A stretch of DNA of 64,000 bases, from contig NC_071670.1 of NCBI RefSeq assembly GCF_028554725.1, positions 72,391,001-72,455,000 on the forward strand, in the 5' to 3' direction. Both the position numbers and the translations under genes were made by a program. Numbering within the stretch: position 1 is the first letter of the stretch; each line of letters begins with the position of its first letter. Source of the DNA: Zeugodacus cucurbitae. Taxonomy: Eukaryota > Arthropoda > Insecta > Diptera > Tephritidae. A model generated the notes under the pieces. The model was not told the origin of the DNA, ran no database searches, and worked only from the letters and a program-made list of their open reading frames with translations. Below, in pieces: positions 12,666 through 25,555 of this stretch.

Positions 12666-15600
12666 ACGCCATGCACAGTTAACAGTTGCGGAGCAATTAT
12701 GAAATTTAAGGGATTAAGCGAGTTTTGCGTTTTAGTCGCGCAGTTTGAAACAATGAAGTGCTTGGATGGCTTAAATGCAGCTAAAATACGGCAGTGCAAT
12801 TAAAAGCTCATTTTTCATGATCGGAGCTGAAAGAGGCGTGTCTGAAAAGTTGAACAGTAGCTGTGGTGAATTAATGTTCAGCATGTAATTTGTCTGTGAA
12901 ATAATTAAGTTCACATTCGAAAACTAATTTCCTTCTCTTCCACACGGGAATTGTCAACTTTCGCCAGCTTTCAGCGAACCCAGATTTAATTGCTTCCTTT
13001 GCTTTACAATGCCATTCGCTTTTCCATTCTTAATAATCGTGTTTGGCGCTGATGCAAACTCATTCAAAGTGCATTGCTATTTGCATGCTCCGTATCAATA
13101 TTTGCATAAACTTGGGAAGATATGAGTAGCGAAAAATAACAAAGCTCCCGGCACTCTCTTGGCTTGGCGCCAATGCACAAATGCCATAAAGTGTCTGGCT
13201 GTTGCTGCATCTGTCATCGCCGCGATGCTGACTCCGCTGTAGCTCGCAAATACATTCTTGGTGCCTTGTTATTTCACTTTTCCGGCGTTTGCTTTCAGCT
13301 TCAAAACTTCAATATTTACAATTCGCTATCAAAAGCGAATCCACCCCTGAGGCGAAGTGTATGCGGAATAAAATTGAAAATTCAATGGCTTCTCCAATGG
13401 CTGCGTATACAATGCTGGCGAACCATAGATAATTGGTAATTGGAAACAGCAAATACTGTCGCCTGCTCCGTCACGTTCTCTATCATCAAGGTGGACACTA
13501 ACGTTCTAAGCAGGATTTACACCAAGTCTATAGAGCTTACAAACTTACACACTTCCATTATAAGAGTATTCATTTAGAACTGAAGCCCCATCAATTCCAA
13601 ATCATAAATTTGTACTGTCTTTTAGTTCTTCCCTATATGTATCTATATGGGTGATCTGTACAAAAACCCCACAGTATAACTGTCCAACATTCAATAAATC
13701 TGATTTGTATGTATAACTGCATATCAAGCATACATCATTCGTACATATCCAACATCTAGCCACCGCAATGAGATAGAAATAATTTCAGTTTGGTGCCACT
13801 AACATAATAGAAGGGGACTGCATGAAGAAAATTATCGAAATGTAACTCCAAATATCTAAGTACATTTCTGTCGTAAATTAGCCTTTTTCAAAGTACAATC
13901 AACCCTACGAATATTGTTTAAAATTCTAAAATTTTTGGACACCCGCTGGATTTAGGTCGCATATACGACCTGTCGCTCACTTATTATTTGTTAGCAGCTT
14001 CATTTCGTTGGTGTGGACGAGAAAATACTTTTAAGTACTATATATTTTATTGATATATGATAACATTTATGTAGAAAAGCTCAAGAGTGTGTAGTAGAGG
14101 ATCAACTCAGAATTTGTAATTTTTCTTTGTGATTTGTATAAAGTTGTCAATAAATTCAGATACACAAAAGTCCTTGCTTTTTGCACAAGGCTTCGCCCCT
14201 CATAGAATTGTATTTAGGTGTTCCAGTAAGTTTGGGAAGTAGATAAGTTGAAGTTTCATGTTGCCGTCTATGGAAGACTGCTTTCTTGTCTCTTCTTGTG
14301 TTGTTAAGTTGGAGTTGTTTTAACACCCATAAACTTTGTAGTGTTGCCGGCTTTTAAACGCCTTATGTTTTAAATCTCGCCAACCAGATTCTCGCGGAAT
14401 TAAACATTTCCGCAATTTTTTTTTTAGTTTATTTTTAATACTCTTTACTTAAAGCATTTCCCTCTGATGCTAATCTCATAATTCTTTTCGGAATAATTAA
14501 TGTTATGAATTAATATAAATCTGTCTTCACTAAATTTCATGTTATTTTAACACTGTAATAAAGCCAGTCGCCATCTTACATTGGAACTGCAGGTACGTAA
14601 CTCTGCTCAACAAAAATAATAATATTTTCCTTCACATTTGATTTATTTGTTTAATAGCATTTCATATATCCAAACACTTGTGCTTATCCACTTAAGTGAC
14701 TCTCAACTTATCTGAATAACTGGTTGGTTTTCTTTCCCACTTATGGTAAAACTCGTATCTCTCTCTGAAAAATAAAACGAAAAGTAAATAAAAGAAACTA
14801 TTTATTCTATTATGGTAACTGTACATGTCAAGCCAATTGATTAGTAGACCAAGCCGCTTTCTTCCACCGGAAATGATTTATCATCTTTAGTTTGACACTT
14901 GAGTATGCGAATATGCGATAAAATTTTCAGTCGTTATTTAAACCCCTGTCGAGCGAGGGAGACGAGAAGGTGTGGCGGTAAACAACCCGACCTATTAAAG
15001 TAAATTTTGTTTACATTTGGTAGAATTGATGACCAAGAAGCGTCTTAGGACAAGAGATGCTTCTATTTAGAGTGAGATAAGAAATAATGACACTTGAATG
15101 GCTGCAGTTACTTTAATATTTTTGAATTAATAGTTTTTGGGGAAAAGTTGACTTCATGGGAGTAAAAAGTATTTCAGATGAAAGAAAGTGAAACAGAAAG
15201 GCAGAGGAATACTCTACTTGTTCCACAAAAATCCATTTTTAACGCGAGGTCCATACAGAGCAAAAAGATGAACGTACAACGATGAACGTTATGCAATTGA
15301 GCCATTTGGCCAGTTCCAATCTGGAACTGCATCGTATGCATAACGTATTTGTTATTTGTGGAAATTTTTTGCATTTTGAATGAGCAAAAGTGACAGGAAC
15401 AAGCATCAAAGTGCACATTTTGTGCAATGCAAATGAGAGTAAAAACCAAAAAGCAGCAAGCAAAAACGGTAAACAACAGAAAAAATCACAGCGAATGTTG
15501 CAAGTATGAGTAATGCATGCCAAATGTGATTGCGGTGATTTATGAATGCATGAAGCCACATTAAGGATTGCCGCTGTCTAAAATACTGCATTCACTCAAA

Positions 15601-17439
15601 TCCAACTAGTCTCACTCACACTCAGTGGGGGTTCACTTAGAGGAAAGGGATGACTGACAGTAATACGAATATTTGTTGCATGTTCCAGCGTTAGTTGTCA
15701 ATTTTTTACTGTTGATGTTTATGCTAAGTCGAAGTCACAACGAATGTGTATAAGCCATGTGATTTATTGTCACTGCGTCTGAATTGATAGTTGTTGCTTC
15801 GGTTTTGTTGCAGCATATGAGTCGTAGTAATTCTAAACTATATTTATGCATGTAATCATAAGTGAACTTTGACCTATATTCTTTTTAGAAAAAGTTTAAA
15901 TGACTTGAAAGCGAATGAGGTTTATATAAGCAAATAAGAATCTGGATGTCATGACTAAGTTATAAACGTCATTACTCAGAAATAAATAGTAATAATAAAT
16001 CTGTATCAAATTCTAAACTATCAGCTTTAAAATTGCCTGCATTACTTAGACAGAAATCAATAAATCCATTAAAGTGGGGCAACAACACAAGTACAACAAC
16101 GAAAGCAACTTATTTAGTGTCAACAACAACAAAAACTTGATGCATCATTGATCTAAGGAACAACACAATTACACAAGTATAAATAAACAAGCCCACCTGT
16201 ATTACCTCGCCTCCGCTCCCTCTTGGCTCTGTGACCCCTCGCCAGCTAAGACACAGAAGCTTTCATCGTTTGCTGTATTGTATTTATATTTAGTTGGCTT
16301 TGAGGCAACAAGTCAACACACAACCGCTTGCTGGCGATGGATGTGATAAAAACTACAGCAATAACAGCAACAATAACAACATTAATTGCAAAAGTTCATG
16401 TAAAGGGCGAAAGGCAAAGGGCAGTTGCATAGAAAAAGTCAATTCCTTGGCTTTCTAAGTGCAGATTTAGCAATAACAACACCAACAGCAAACACCCAGG
16501 TATATACATATATAAATATATCAGTAGATCTTTTGTTGCTGGAAGCAATTGCTCTGCTGCAACGCCGTGTGCACGTTGCACACATGTGAGAGTGTTTGCA
16601 TAGGTGGCATGTGGCAGGCGCGAGTGTCAGCAAAGCTGGCTCGTTTGTTGCAACTATTTTTGTGTGTGTATGTGTGGGTGTATTTGCACTAACAATGGAG
16701 CATGCAGATGGATGTGCCGTTGTGTGGATGCTGAGACACGTTGTGTGGCACGTGTGCTTATCGCTGGTCTCTGCACTTTTTTCCATTCAATACAACTGCC
16801 CATGTGTTTATATGTATGTGTGTGTGAAAAAATCAATGCAGAATTTTTTTTTTTTGTATTCTCCTATATTTGCCACTAGAAAAGTCGTTTGCTTTTCACA
16901 AAAAAATTTAATTGAATTAAAACGTTGTTGTTGCATCTTTCACTTTCACTTTCGCCGGCTGCAAGCAAAAACTTTTCAGTTTAATGTTTGACAAAAAGTT
17001 ACCTAAAAAGGTTAAAATGGCTTTGGTATACATGCCGAGATTAGCAGATTAAAAGGCGATTATTTCAACTAACGAAGCTCTTTCGTAACATTCAAACAAA
17101 GGACTGATGAGATCAGTATTCATTTAACAAGTTTTTAGCTTTGAAGAGCTTGAGGTGATTAAACTGTGTGTTGTCATTTAATTGGATATATGGTGATGTG
17201 AGTTCATTTTGTAACTTAATGGAATTTGAGTTTCACTGATAAAAGAAATTCTAGATATTCTATATTCAATTGTTTGGAAAAGGTATTTTTGGTATTTGTG
17301 CGTAATTGTGGTACTAAGAAGGTTTAAATTGTATGTTGATATTTGTTTTATAGAAGCTATCTTCGAATAATATATCTAGTAGCGCATGCTCTAAGTTGAA
17401 TTCAGGGGAACCACTTGAAAAGAAAATTGGGGCATGAAC
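12666..17439. other. Non-coding region with small palindromes
   Basis: No gene recognised. Two short perfect inverted repeats stand out: AGGTCG-(6 nt)-CGACCT at 13954-13971 and GTGTGCA-(3 nt)-TGCACAC at 16567-16583. Two octamer-like ATTTGCAT words sit ~22 bp apart near 13079 and 13102. A GT-rich microsatellite-like run lies near 16660-16680. Frames at 15174-15591 and 16396-16991 are cysteine/threonine-rich by-products of these repeats. Confidence 0.5.
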
Positions 17440-17860
17440 TTAAGGCATTGTACAGTTGCAGCAAATGCTATTGTTTGCTCCGCCGTCTGTTGCACTGCCG
17501 TTATGACAGTGACACCAATTCAGTTCCCTCTTAATATTGAAGATAACAAGAAAATGGCGCCGAAATTGTAGAATTATTTTTGGATTTTGTTGAAACAACG
17601 GCGGTATCTGCACCAGCAGTGACAATCAATATGCAACACAAATGGCAGTGAAGTGCACCAATTGTTGCAACACAGACAATGCGACAATAACTAGCAACAG
17701 ATACAACAACACAATCATCTGCAAGAGTGCCAAGAACAACGCGAACAATGCAAATGTCTCCGAAGCGAGTACACGAAAATGCATGTATCAACATAAAGGA
17801 GAGGATAGTGGAGAGCCGTATGTTTTAAGCGGCTTGTGTTGTTTAAGCTGACTCTCTACG
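17440..17860. other. Unassigned CA-rich patch
   Basis: Rich in CAA/ACA triplets and slightly higher in G+C than its neighbours. It contains a 69-codon plus frame (17642-17851) dominated by N, C, T and S and an 87-codon minus frame (17531-17794). Neither has a domain. The composition resembles untranslated leader or enhancer DNA of fly developmental genes, but nothing fixes its role. Confidence 0.25.
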
Positions 17861-19013
17861 TTTGATTATTTCTTGTGGTTGCTGGATATTTCCTTAAACT
17901 CCAATGACCTAAAATTATATAAAAATTTTGCTTTGGATTTATCAAGCACATTGACACATCAGAGAGTGATTTACAACTATTATGGAATGTGGACACAAAT
18001 CATTATTTACGAATTTCCTATTATTTCACTCAGAAACGCTATATATTTTTATACAACTGGTATAATTTATTTAAGTGCTAAGTGTTACAGTTATATATAT
18101 ATATTGCTTATACACATAGGTACATACAGAAACGGTAAGCCTGAGCTATCCATCACAGTGTTACCCTTGTCAAATTTGCTTTCCAGAAATAGTATTTCCC
18201 CAAAATGTCTTACTGCTAAAGAGAAAGGTACCATTGAGGTGATTTCGCTTGACAACTTACATCCGTTAAAGAGAATTAAATATATCTGTAGCGCTTGATA
18301 TGTACACGTGTTTGCATGGTACAGACATTTATACATATGTACATCTCATCAAGCCTTAACGTTGAGTGAAATTCAAAAAAATGTTCTGTTACTTAAAAAA
18401 CTCCTTAAAACTCCTTAATATCTGTGATGAAACAAAGGAGGCAGAGTTACCGAAAATAATTCGGAGACTTAAAAAATAACAAAAATCAAAAGTTATTAAT
18501 AGAAATGGAGTGGAGTACTTGTTGTCTCCCAAGAATTACTGTTGTTGTGTGGGCTTAGCAGAATGTCGCACATGAAAAAGGTCGACTAGGCAAGAATGTC
18601 AATGCGCCAGATTGTTTCATCCTAAATAAATATTTTAACAGACCTTGGTATAACATTCTGACCTCTTTCAAGGACATAACGCAATGCGTAAATGGATTTG
18701 GCCTAAATATAGGTTGAATGCCCTGAGGATAACAGTATTTCTATAAATATTAGCATTAGGTATGCGTCGTGCTAATCAAATTTTTAAAAGGTTATTTAAA
18801 TATAACATACAGATATATATAATAGTACAGGGAGAGAGGTTATGCTTTTATGTCGTAAAATGCCGCGCCTAACTATATGCAACCATTTCGTAATCAATTA
18901 TTCATTACTGAAATCTACGCGACGAGTCATTTTACCAATTTATAAATACAATTTAAAATAAAGTTATGTTTTTTTTCAAATTTTTACGAATAACTGTTTA
19001 CTTAATTTGTTCC
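17861..19013. other. Non-coding region, nothing recognised
   Basis: AT-rich. The 141-codon plus frame at 17873-18298 has no recognisable domain. A minor tandem word ACTCCTTAA occurs near 18400. Confidence 0.5.
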
Positions 19014-19414
19014 ATATTCCGACGCTGCTTTTTGTTGTTCTTTTATGTGTAAATATATTCTCAGCTGCTCTGGTAAGCTTGACTGTCACTTGCTGACAAT
19101 TATCAGCATATTACAGGCTCAATTAAGCATGCCACATTAAATGAAAATATAATGGAATAAAATCACAACAGAACACAGATATACACACATAAACATGAAT
19201 AAATATGAACAGTTCAATGATTCGCATTATTTTAATTATGAATACACCACATTGCGGTAAATAACAGTTGTTCCGCTTCATATGGAGCTTCGGGCACAAG
19301 CAATGTGCAAATAACTGAGACAAATAAATCGTTGATATTCCGATCTTTCACTTATTATTAAAGAGGAAGAGATAAATGAAAAGTAGATCGATATTCCGAA
19401 TAATAATATTCCGA
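19014..19414. promoter_or_regulatory. Cluster of four ATATTCCGA words
   Basis: The 9-mer ATATTCCGA occurs at about 19014, 19335, 19391 and 19406, all on the plus strand, directly downstream (in the direction of transcription) of the left-facing promoter-like block. Clustering of one 9-mer within 400 bp is unlikely by chance, although the local A+T richness helps. It may be a homotypic binding-site cluster or a decayed local repeat. Confidence 0.3.
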
Positions 19415-19496
19415 ATCATAATATTATTCCCAATTTTCATGTTTCTCGGGGATATCTTTTGCTATAAAAGAAATAAATTCAAAGTTTCGATTAAAT

Positions 19497-20190
19497 TAAA
19501 TTTTCGCCAAACATCAGCAAACCATCACGCTCAAATCCACTCCTAAACTGAACTGAATTGACGCTGTGGCCGAGGCAAAATCTTGTGGTAGCAGACGAGA
19601 AAGCTGAGAGGCAGCTGCGTGTACTGCAGGGGAGGCTGTGTGTGAAAGCAGCGCTGCTTTTCGCTTTTGCATTGGTATTGGTGTCTTCGTCCACGTGGTC
19701 CCTGACAGTGACGCTGCTGCCACAAAGTTAGCCGGCGCTGTTGACTTCGGCGCTCTCTGTTTACGCTTTGTGATGCTGTTAAATTCGCTGCAAAAGCTAA
19801 CAGAAACGTTTACAGAGAGTCTGCGATGTTACTTAGTAGAACATGTAGTTGCCTACTATTGGGCGGGCAAGCCTTGCCAGGGAAGTAGTTTCCGCTTCGT
19901 GAACTTGAGTGGGCGTGCATATAACAAGACTATTGTTTATATAATAAACAATGAGAGTGGGAAGCAAGCGTATTCTCTTTTAAGAAAGCGGTGCTAACCT
20001 TACATGGAAGTTTTACTAAAATTGAATTTGCTATTTTTAGCTCAGTCATGCAGAGTTCCGCACGCACCACTTACGCGCCTTTTTGCCAACTCGTCTACTG
20101 TAAATAAACAAACCGAGAACCGGCAGTTAAATGTGAAATCACGTGTTCTTAGAAAAGCAGAGAGTACGCAATGGTTGTGAGAGAGTGGAT
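19497..20190 (-). promoter_or_regulatory. Left-facing promoter-like block (paralogous copy P1)
   Basis: A GC-richer block whose reverse complement aligns by eye with 50302-50905. Shared landmarks in order on the minus strand are a CACTCTCTCAC start (~20180), GGTTCTCGGTTTGTTTA-like sequence (~20105), GCTAAAAATA (20032-20041), GACTCTCTGTAAA (19809-19821), GGGACCACGTG with an E-box (19692-19702) and an initiator region with two overlapping TCAGTT words (19546-19556), then TGATGGTTTGC. The Inr-like TCAGTT with TGATG 28-32 nt after its A resembles fly Inr/DPE core promoters (four of five DPE positions). I infer leftward transcription starting near 19554. No coding exon of that transcript is recognisable to its left. 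Confidence 0.5.
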
Positions 20191-23100
20191 TCTCTCTCAG
20201 TTCGTGCGGTGCATTCATATTATATTGTAGGCCTGTTCACCCAGGAATTATTTTTGGTACGAGTATATGCCAATGTTTTCAAATTTCTTTTAATATCAAT
20301 AGCTCTATGACTTACTGGTATCTAAGTGGAAGCAGCAGAAGCCATCTGAAGTAGAACACTTAGCATAATAACATTTGATATGTGATGGCAATAAATTTAT
20401 TTTTCAACGAAGGTGTTGAGTTGTAAACATCCAAATAAAGAATAATAAAGAACTGAAAGAAAATATACAAATGACAGCACAAATTGTTTGCAAATGTGAT
20501 AAACTGAATGAATTGCATTGTTATTGTATTGGTGTTGAAGAAATTCACTTTATCTCAGTTGTGTGTTATCTAAATAAAAATTTTAAGAATTGAAAAAGAA
20601 AACAAAATGTTTGAAATAGTAGAATAATAAAGAAAAAACAGAAGAGACGCAAAACGCACAAAACTCATGAAGAAAGGTAACTGAACCAGCATAAGTGAGA
20701 TGAGTCTGCGTGTCCAATGAATAATGAATGAAAATGTCGGCGAATTCACAGATTTTCATTTTGCGCCTCAGCTGCTACTGCTCATTCCAAGTTGCTCACG
20801 GCTGGTACGTGACTCGCTTACAAATGTCGTAAATAGACTCATTCAGAATAGACCAATTCATTTCTGTACAAAATGCGCTACATAGTTGTGTGAGTTTGTG
20901 GCACGTTTTGCATGTCCATATAAATCATCAACCGTGATCCGTTGCAAATTTAATTTATAGGTGCAACATGTGGTGGAGCATACAGGTACTCGTAAAAGAA
21001 TGCACCTTCTCATGTACCTTCACGTAAGATTGTATCCCTCTCAATACTAGACGCGTGTTTTTTCATGCTAATGTACATATATTTTTACGCATTCGACACA
21101 TTTGTATTGCGATAAGCCTTGCAATGGCGGCATGTTTTTCCTGCTTCCCATAAATGTATCGGAAATTCACCGTAAGAGCGACAATAAATAGTAATTTGCT
21201 TTACAAGTAGGCTAAACGAGGACTTTGCGGATTTGCTCAGAGTTCTTCATAAGCGGAAAGTAGGAGCTAAAAATAGCAAGAAGAAGGTGAAAAAACTGTT
21301 TCTGCATTTAATATCTCATTTAACATTCGAGTTTGAATTTTTGTGTCTTATAATCCATGCTATTCCCTTTCTTATGTGAATCTACAAAAACACCGGATTG
21401 ATTTCATTTTAAACAAGTTCATTGCATACTCAAATCTTTCGTATGGTTTTATGTCGAATGGTTGTGTGCTTTTACAATTTACCACAAATTGAATTGAAGT
21501 TCCAGAGAGTTAAATCATCAAATATTTAAAATTAATTGCTTTAATTATGAATATCTGATCCCAAGCGTATCCGAGAACAAAACCCGAAGTAGACAAACAT
21601 CTGCTACATCAGCTCTATGTGATGGTGCTATAATTCATTACAATTATTCACACCACATCATTCACACACATACATATGTACTTTGGTATTACCTATGAGT
21701 GTATGCCAAATCGATTAAATGTCACAGCAAATGTGAACCTCCATCAAAACCAGACCTCAACACACAGGCAGCATCTGCTTGCGGATGATACGCACATCAT
21801 TCAAATGACAAATTAGTGTGACCAAAGTCAACGAAGACAGGCGAACTGAGCAACAACGGGCACTTGACCTCCAAGGAGGTGGTCAAATTTGCAAATATTT
21901 ACAAACACTTTCACACTTCAAGGCGCTCGTTCAACCATAATAACCAACAGAAATCAATTATGTTAGTGGACAGACAGATAGAGGAAGAGTCTCTGGGAAG
22001 TTCAACAGACATGCTTTGCTAATGTGAAACGAAATATTGAGTTATAAATACAATTATAGAGAAGGCACTAATGGTAAACTAATTTACACGAAAGGTGGAA
22101 ACAAAAGAAATGAATGAGGCTAAGGGTCCGTTCAAAGAACTAAGCAAATATAAAAAAGTCTATGTCACAATCGCTCTGAGGTACGAATAACAGCTTGTTG
22201 TGCAATTTAAGTTCACTTAGCTTTCTCATAGAATGTTGTTTTTGACTTTAGATACTCCAACTAATCGGTATCATCTACGGTAAATGAAAGCGTACGAGCA
22301 AGTGCAATTTAATTTTCTAATGAATGCAAATTGAGTTGCTTTATTTTTCTTCAAGTTAATTAATTTAATCGTGCCTCAATCTAAACAACTGCTCTAACAC
22401 AAAATAAAATAATAGCGATAGAATAATTAAGCATACGGTTAAGAAGCAAGTAACTGAATGAAACTTAATTTAAATGTACTTTAAGCTAGCAGCGCTGGAG
22501 AAGTATCTTAGTTAAATATAAGTATTCTATTGCTTTTCACTTTGTAAAAATCGTTTGTGATATTGACTAATCACCATTGATTAAAGGCTATAAAAACTTC
22601 CGAGACCGTGAATAAGTGTAGAAGTCTCAAATGTGCCTCAATTTAAATACATTTCTTCCCACTGCTCTAGTGAATTTTACAATTTTAATTAAACTTTGGC
22701 TGATGTGAACAAGTAATAGGAATTAGCGAGGCGATGAGAAAATGCTAAAAATGTTAAATAAATGTAAATGACTGCAACAACAATAGACAGTAAGTTTGTT
22801 TTAACTTTCAGACTAGCAATCGACAGCAGACATGCTGAGTCGTGAGGAGTCGATGTGCGGAATGCGAAAGAATTGATGAGTCGAACGGTGAGCTTTAAAT
22901 GGCGCATCAACGAAATAAATGCCAGACGGGTAGATATTCTGCGAATAATTAAACGTGCGAGTTGCCTGAACAAAAAGTTTTCTTGCATTTTCTGAGCCTG
23001 TTGCTGGATTTTGAAGTTATTAGAAGAAATTCTATTAAACCAAATAATGATGAACGTTCGCTTTAACGCCTTAGGCAAAGAGTAGGGATCATAGCAATGA

Positions 23101-25500
23101 AATGAGAATTAAAGATAGAACTGCCTTAAAGGTAGAGAAGAATTAACCATCTCAGAATTTCCTCTTTCTGCCTTAAAATGCCGGCGTTCGTGTGTAGCAG
23201 TAGTCATTGCCTCCATTTACAGTCATCAGTTGACGGAACGTTCACGGCGGAAAAGAACCGGGATCAACAGTACAAAGAGCAGATATACGCAGTCCCCCTA
23301 CGATTCCGAGTGTACTTTCCTTCACTAACACCTTCCTGCTATATTATGTACAACCACACACCTGCCACTTCTGCTAACCCGCCTTCAGCATCCTTTCGTC
23401 GCCGATTCAAGACTTGCCTTCAGCTTTTACTTGAAGTGACGGGTGTTGAAATCTTGCTTTCAAGAGAATTTTTGTTTGTTTTGCTGCTGGCACTTCAAAT
23501 TGTCTATTTTCTGGCTGATATCGTGCTTGTTTGCTTCTCATGATGGTGGTAGTTGAAAAGTCAGCAGGCAACAACAAAACACATTATATGTGCAATTTAC
23601 TTAAAATAAAATTAAATGCTAAAATTAAGATATTTTTTTCTTTCGGTCTTACGGTCAGCGGTGAAACTCTAAGAAAGTCTCAAACTATTAATCAAAAGAA
23701 AAAATTTTATTTGAAAATTTAATTACCATCGAAAAAATAATTATTTTTAGAAAAGCGTGGAAATTTACTATAAATATCGAACATTAGGTGTTCACAGTCT
23801 ACTCCAATAGACGCACAAAATCAAAGTAAACTAAAACCAATTTATCGGGATCTTTCGCCTTTATGACACTGTCGTGCATGGAATACACCTGGGTTATCAT
23901 CACACCATCTGCTATGGCATACACACATATATTTCAAAGAAGGTTTTTACCTTTCGGTGGCAGTACATCCAGGCTCCTTCTCAGCTTTGTTAGAAGGGAG
24001 TGCAGATTACAAATCGCTCAATGAATAATATCTCAATATTTCCATAACAACGGGGTGTACTCTGATTGCCAACAAGAAAGGAAAGGCAAAGGTTTGCGCG
24101 GTTGGCGCTGTTGTTGTAGAACCAATGAGTGTGTGATAAGTGCCAAGAATATTAGTTGCATCAGCACTTGTAGAGGCAGGACTGGCAAGATAGCTTGAGC
24201 AACTGCTGAAACCTTCAGCCACTCAGAATCAATTAAACGGATAAGCAAGTAGTAAAGTGGCTGCAGGAGCTTTCAGTTTAGATGTGTATAAACTTTGCGG
24301 CCACACAGCCAGGTATGGGGTGCGGACTGCAATCTAAACATGGACAAATATTTGCAATTGCTTTAATTGAAAGCACTGAAGTGTGGATAAGTCAATAGGA
24401 AACATGCTGATATCTCAGGTTGATGTGTTCGTCCTTCTGCAGATATACTCGAACCTATAAATGTGTTTGTGAAGTCTTGATGTAGAACGAGACTAATTTT
24501 GCCGATACTGTTATTACCATCCATTCGTGTAATCTCAGTATATATGTATATCTCACAAGGTAAGAGTACGTACTTATGTAGATAGCCTGGAAATCCATAA
24601 CAACTCCGCAAACTAGTTGAAAATTTTCTCTCAAAATGGTAGAGTTCTTGGTAGTGAATATTTTAATATTTTTAAATCTTCGTTGTCTGCGTGTAATTTT
24701 ATAAAAGTTAGTCACCACTACAACCATATTGGTTGTATTTGGTTATTATTACCACAAGCACCTTATCTTTAGTAAAAATATTGAACATCGCAAAATCGCC
24801 ATCACCATCAACATCAACAGCACCATTAGCATCCCTCACCCTCATCATTTTCAGTGCCTCATGTCTGCTGAATGGCGCTTTTGTACACCGTAAAATCAAA
24901 GTCTCGATTATTTTTCCATTCGATTGCCCCCAAATGTCTAACAAATTCGCTTTTAAATTGAATTTTAATGCGCGGCACACTATGCTGCCTATGTGAAGCT
25001 ATACTATACGTGTATATACTGTGTATGAGGATGATATCTGCTTACATGGGACTTGGCTTTCTGTATCACAATCCGGAGTTCAATATCTAATTGAAAGTGA
25101 AACTGTAGCAAAGGAGACTGGAAAAATACATGCATTGAGTTCTCTGAATGTTTCTTGACAGAACTTTTTTCGTTTTTGAGTACGTTGGCCCAAAAGACCA
25201 TTTCTTATTTTATAACCTTAATATGTTAGGAGAAATTGTCACTCAATGTCTTCAAAGTTAAGAGCCTACGTTAGTTTAAAATATAAAACTAACTAGTCCA
25301 CGCCTTCATATTTCTAAAGTAAATTTCATAGCACGTGAGCATCACCATGTTGTTTTATTGCAATCCTCTAAACAACCAGTAAAATTTTGCTGTAATTCTG
25401 TCTGCTCTCCTTTCCTTCTGTGCTCGAGCTCTGTTCCACTTCTCAGTTGTCAAACTTAAATTATGCAGAGTTGTTGTAGAAAAGACACTTGTGAGACACT
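20191..25500. other. Intergenic-type region
   Basis: No gene recognised in this upstream space of the left-facing block. Open frames at 22689-23078 (129 codons, minus) and 23178-23543 (121 codons, plus; hydrophobic C-terminus) have no domain or splice support. I found no transposon termini here by eye. Confidence 0.45.
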
Positions 25501-25555
25501 AATGGTGTTTACACTGCTCATTATAATGCCATGAATGACGTCGATAATATGTTTA
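25501..25555. promoter_or_regulatory. Duplicated 55-bp element, copy A
   Basis: Aligns without gaps to 35514-35568 in direct orientation, 47 of 55 positions identical, with the core ATTATAATGC and the leading AATGGTGTTTACA unchanged. In the only frame open in both copies most differences change the amino acid, so this is not a conserved protein. It lies about 6 kb upstream of the left-facing promoter-like block and is best explained as a duplicated regulatory element or an old short repeat. Confidence 0.5.

Noticed and set aside
16567..16583. GTGTGCA-CGT-TGCACAC inverted repeat
   Set aside because: Lies in GT/CA-rich low-complexity DNA where such stems arise easily; no evidence for a terminator or microRNA precursor.
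22689..23543. Pair of 120-130-codon frames on opposite strands
   Set aside because: Neither has a domain or convincing splice sites; the hydrophobic segments arise from T-rich codons.
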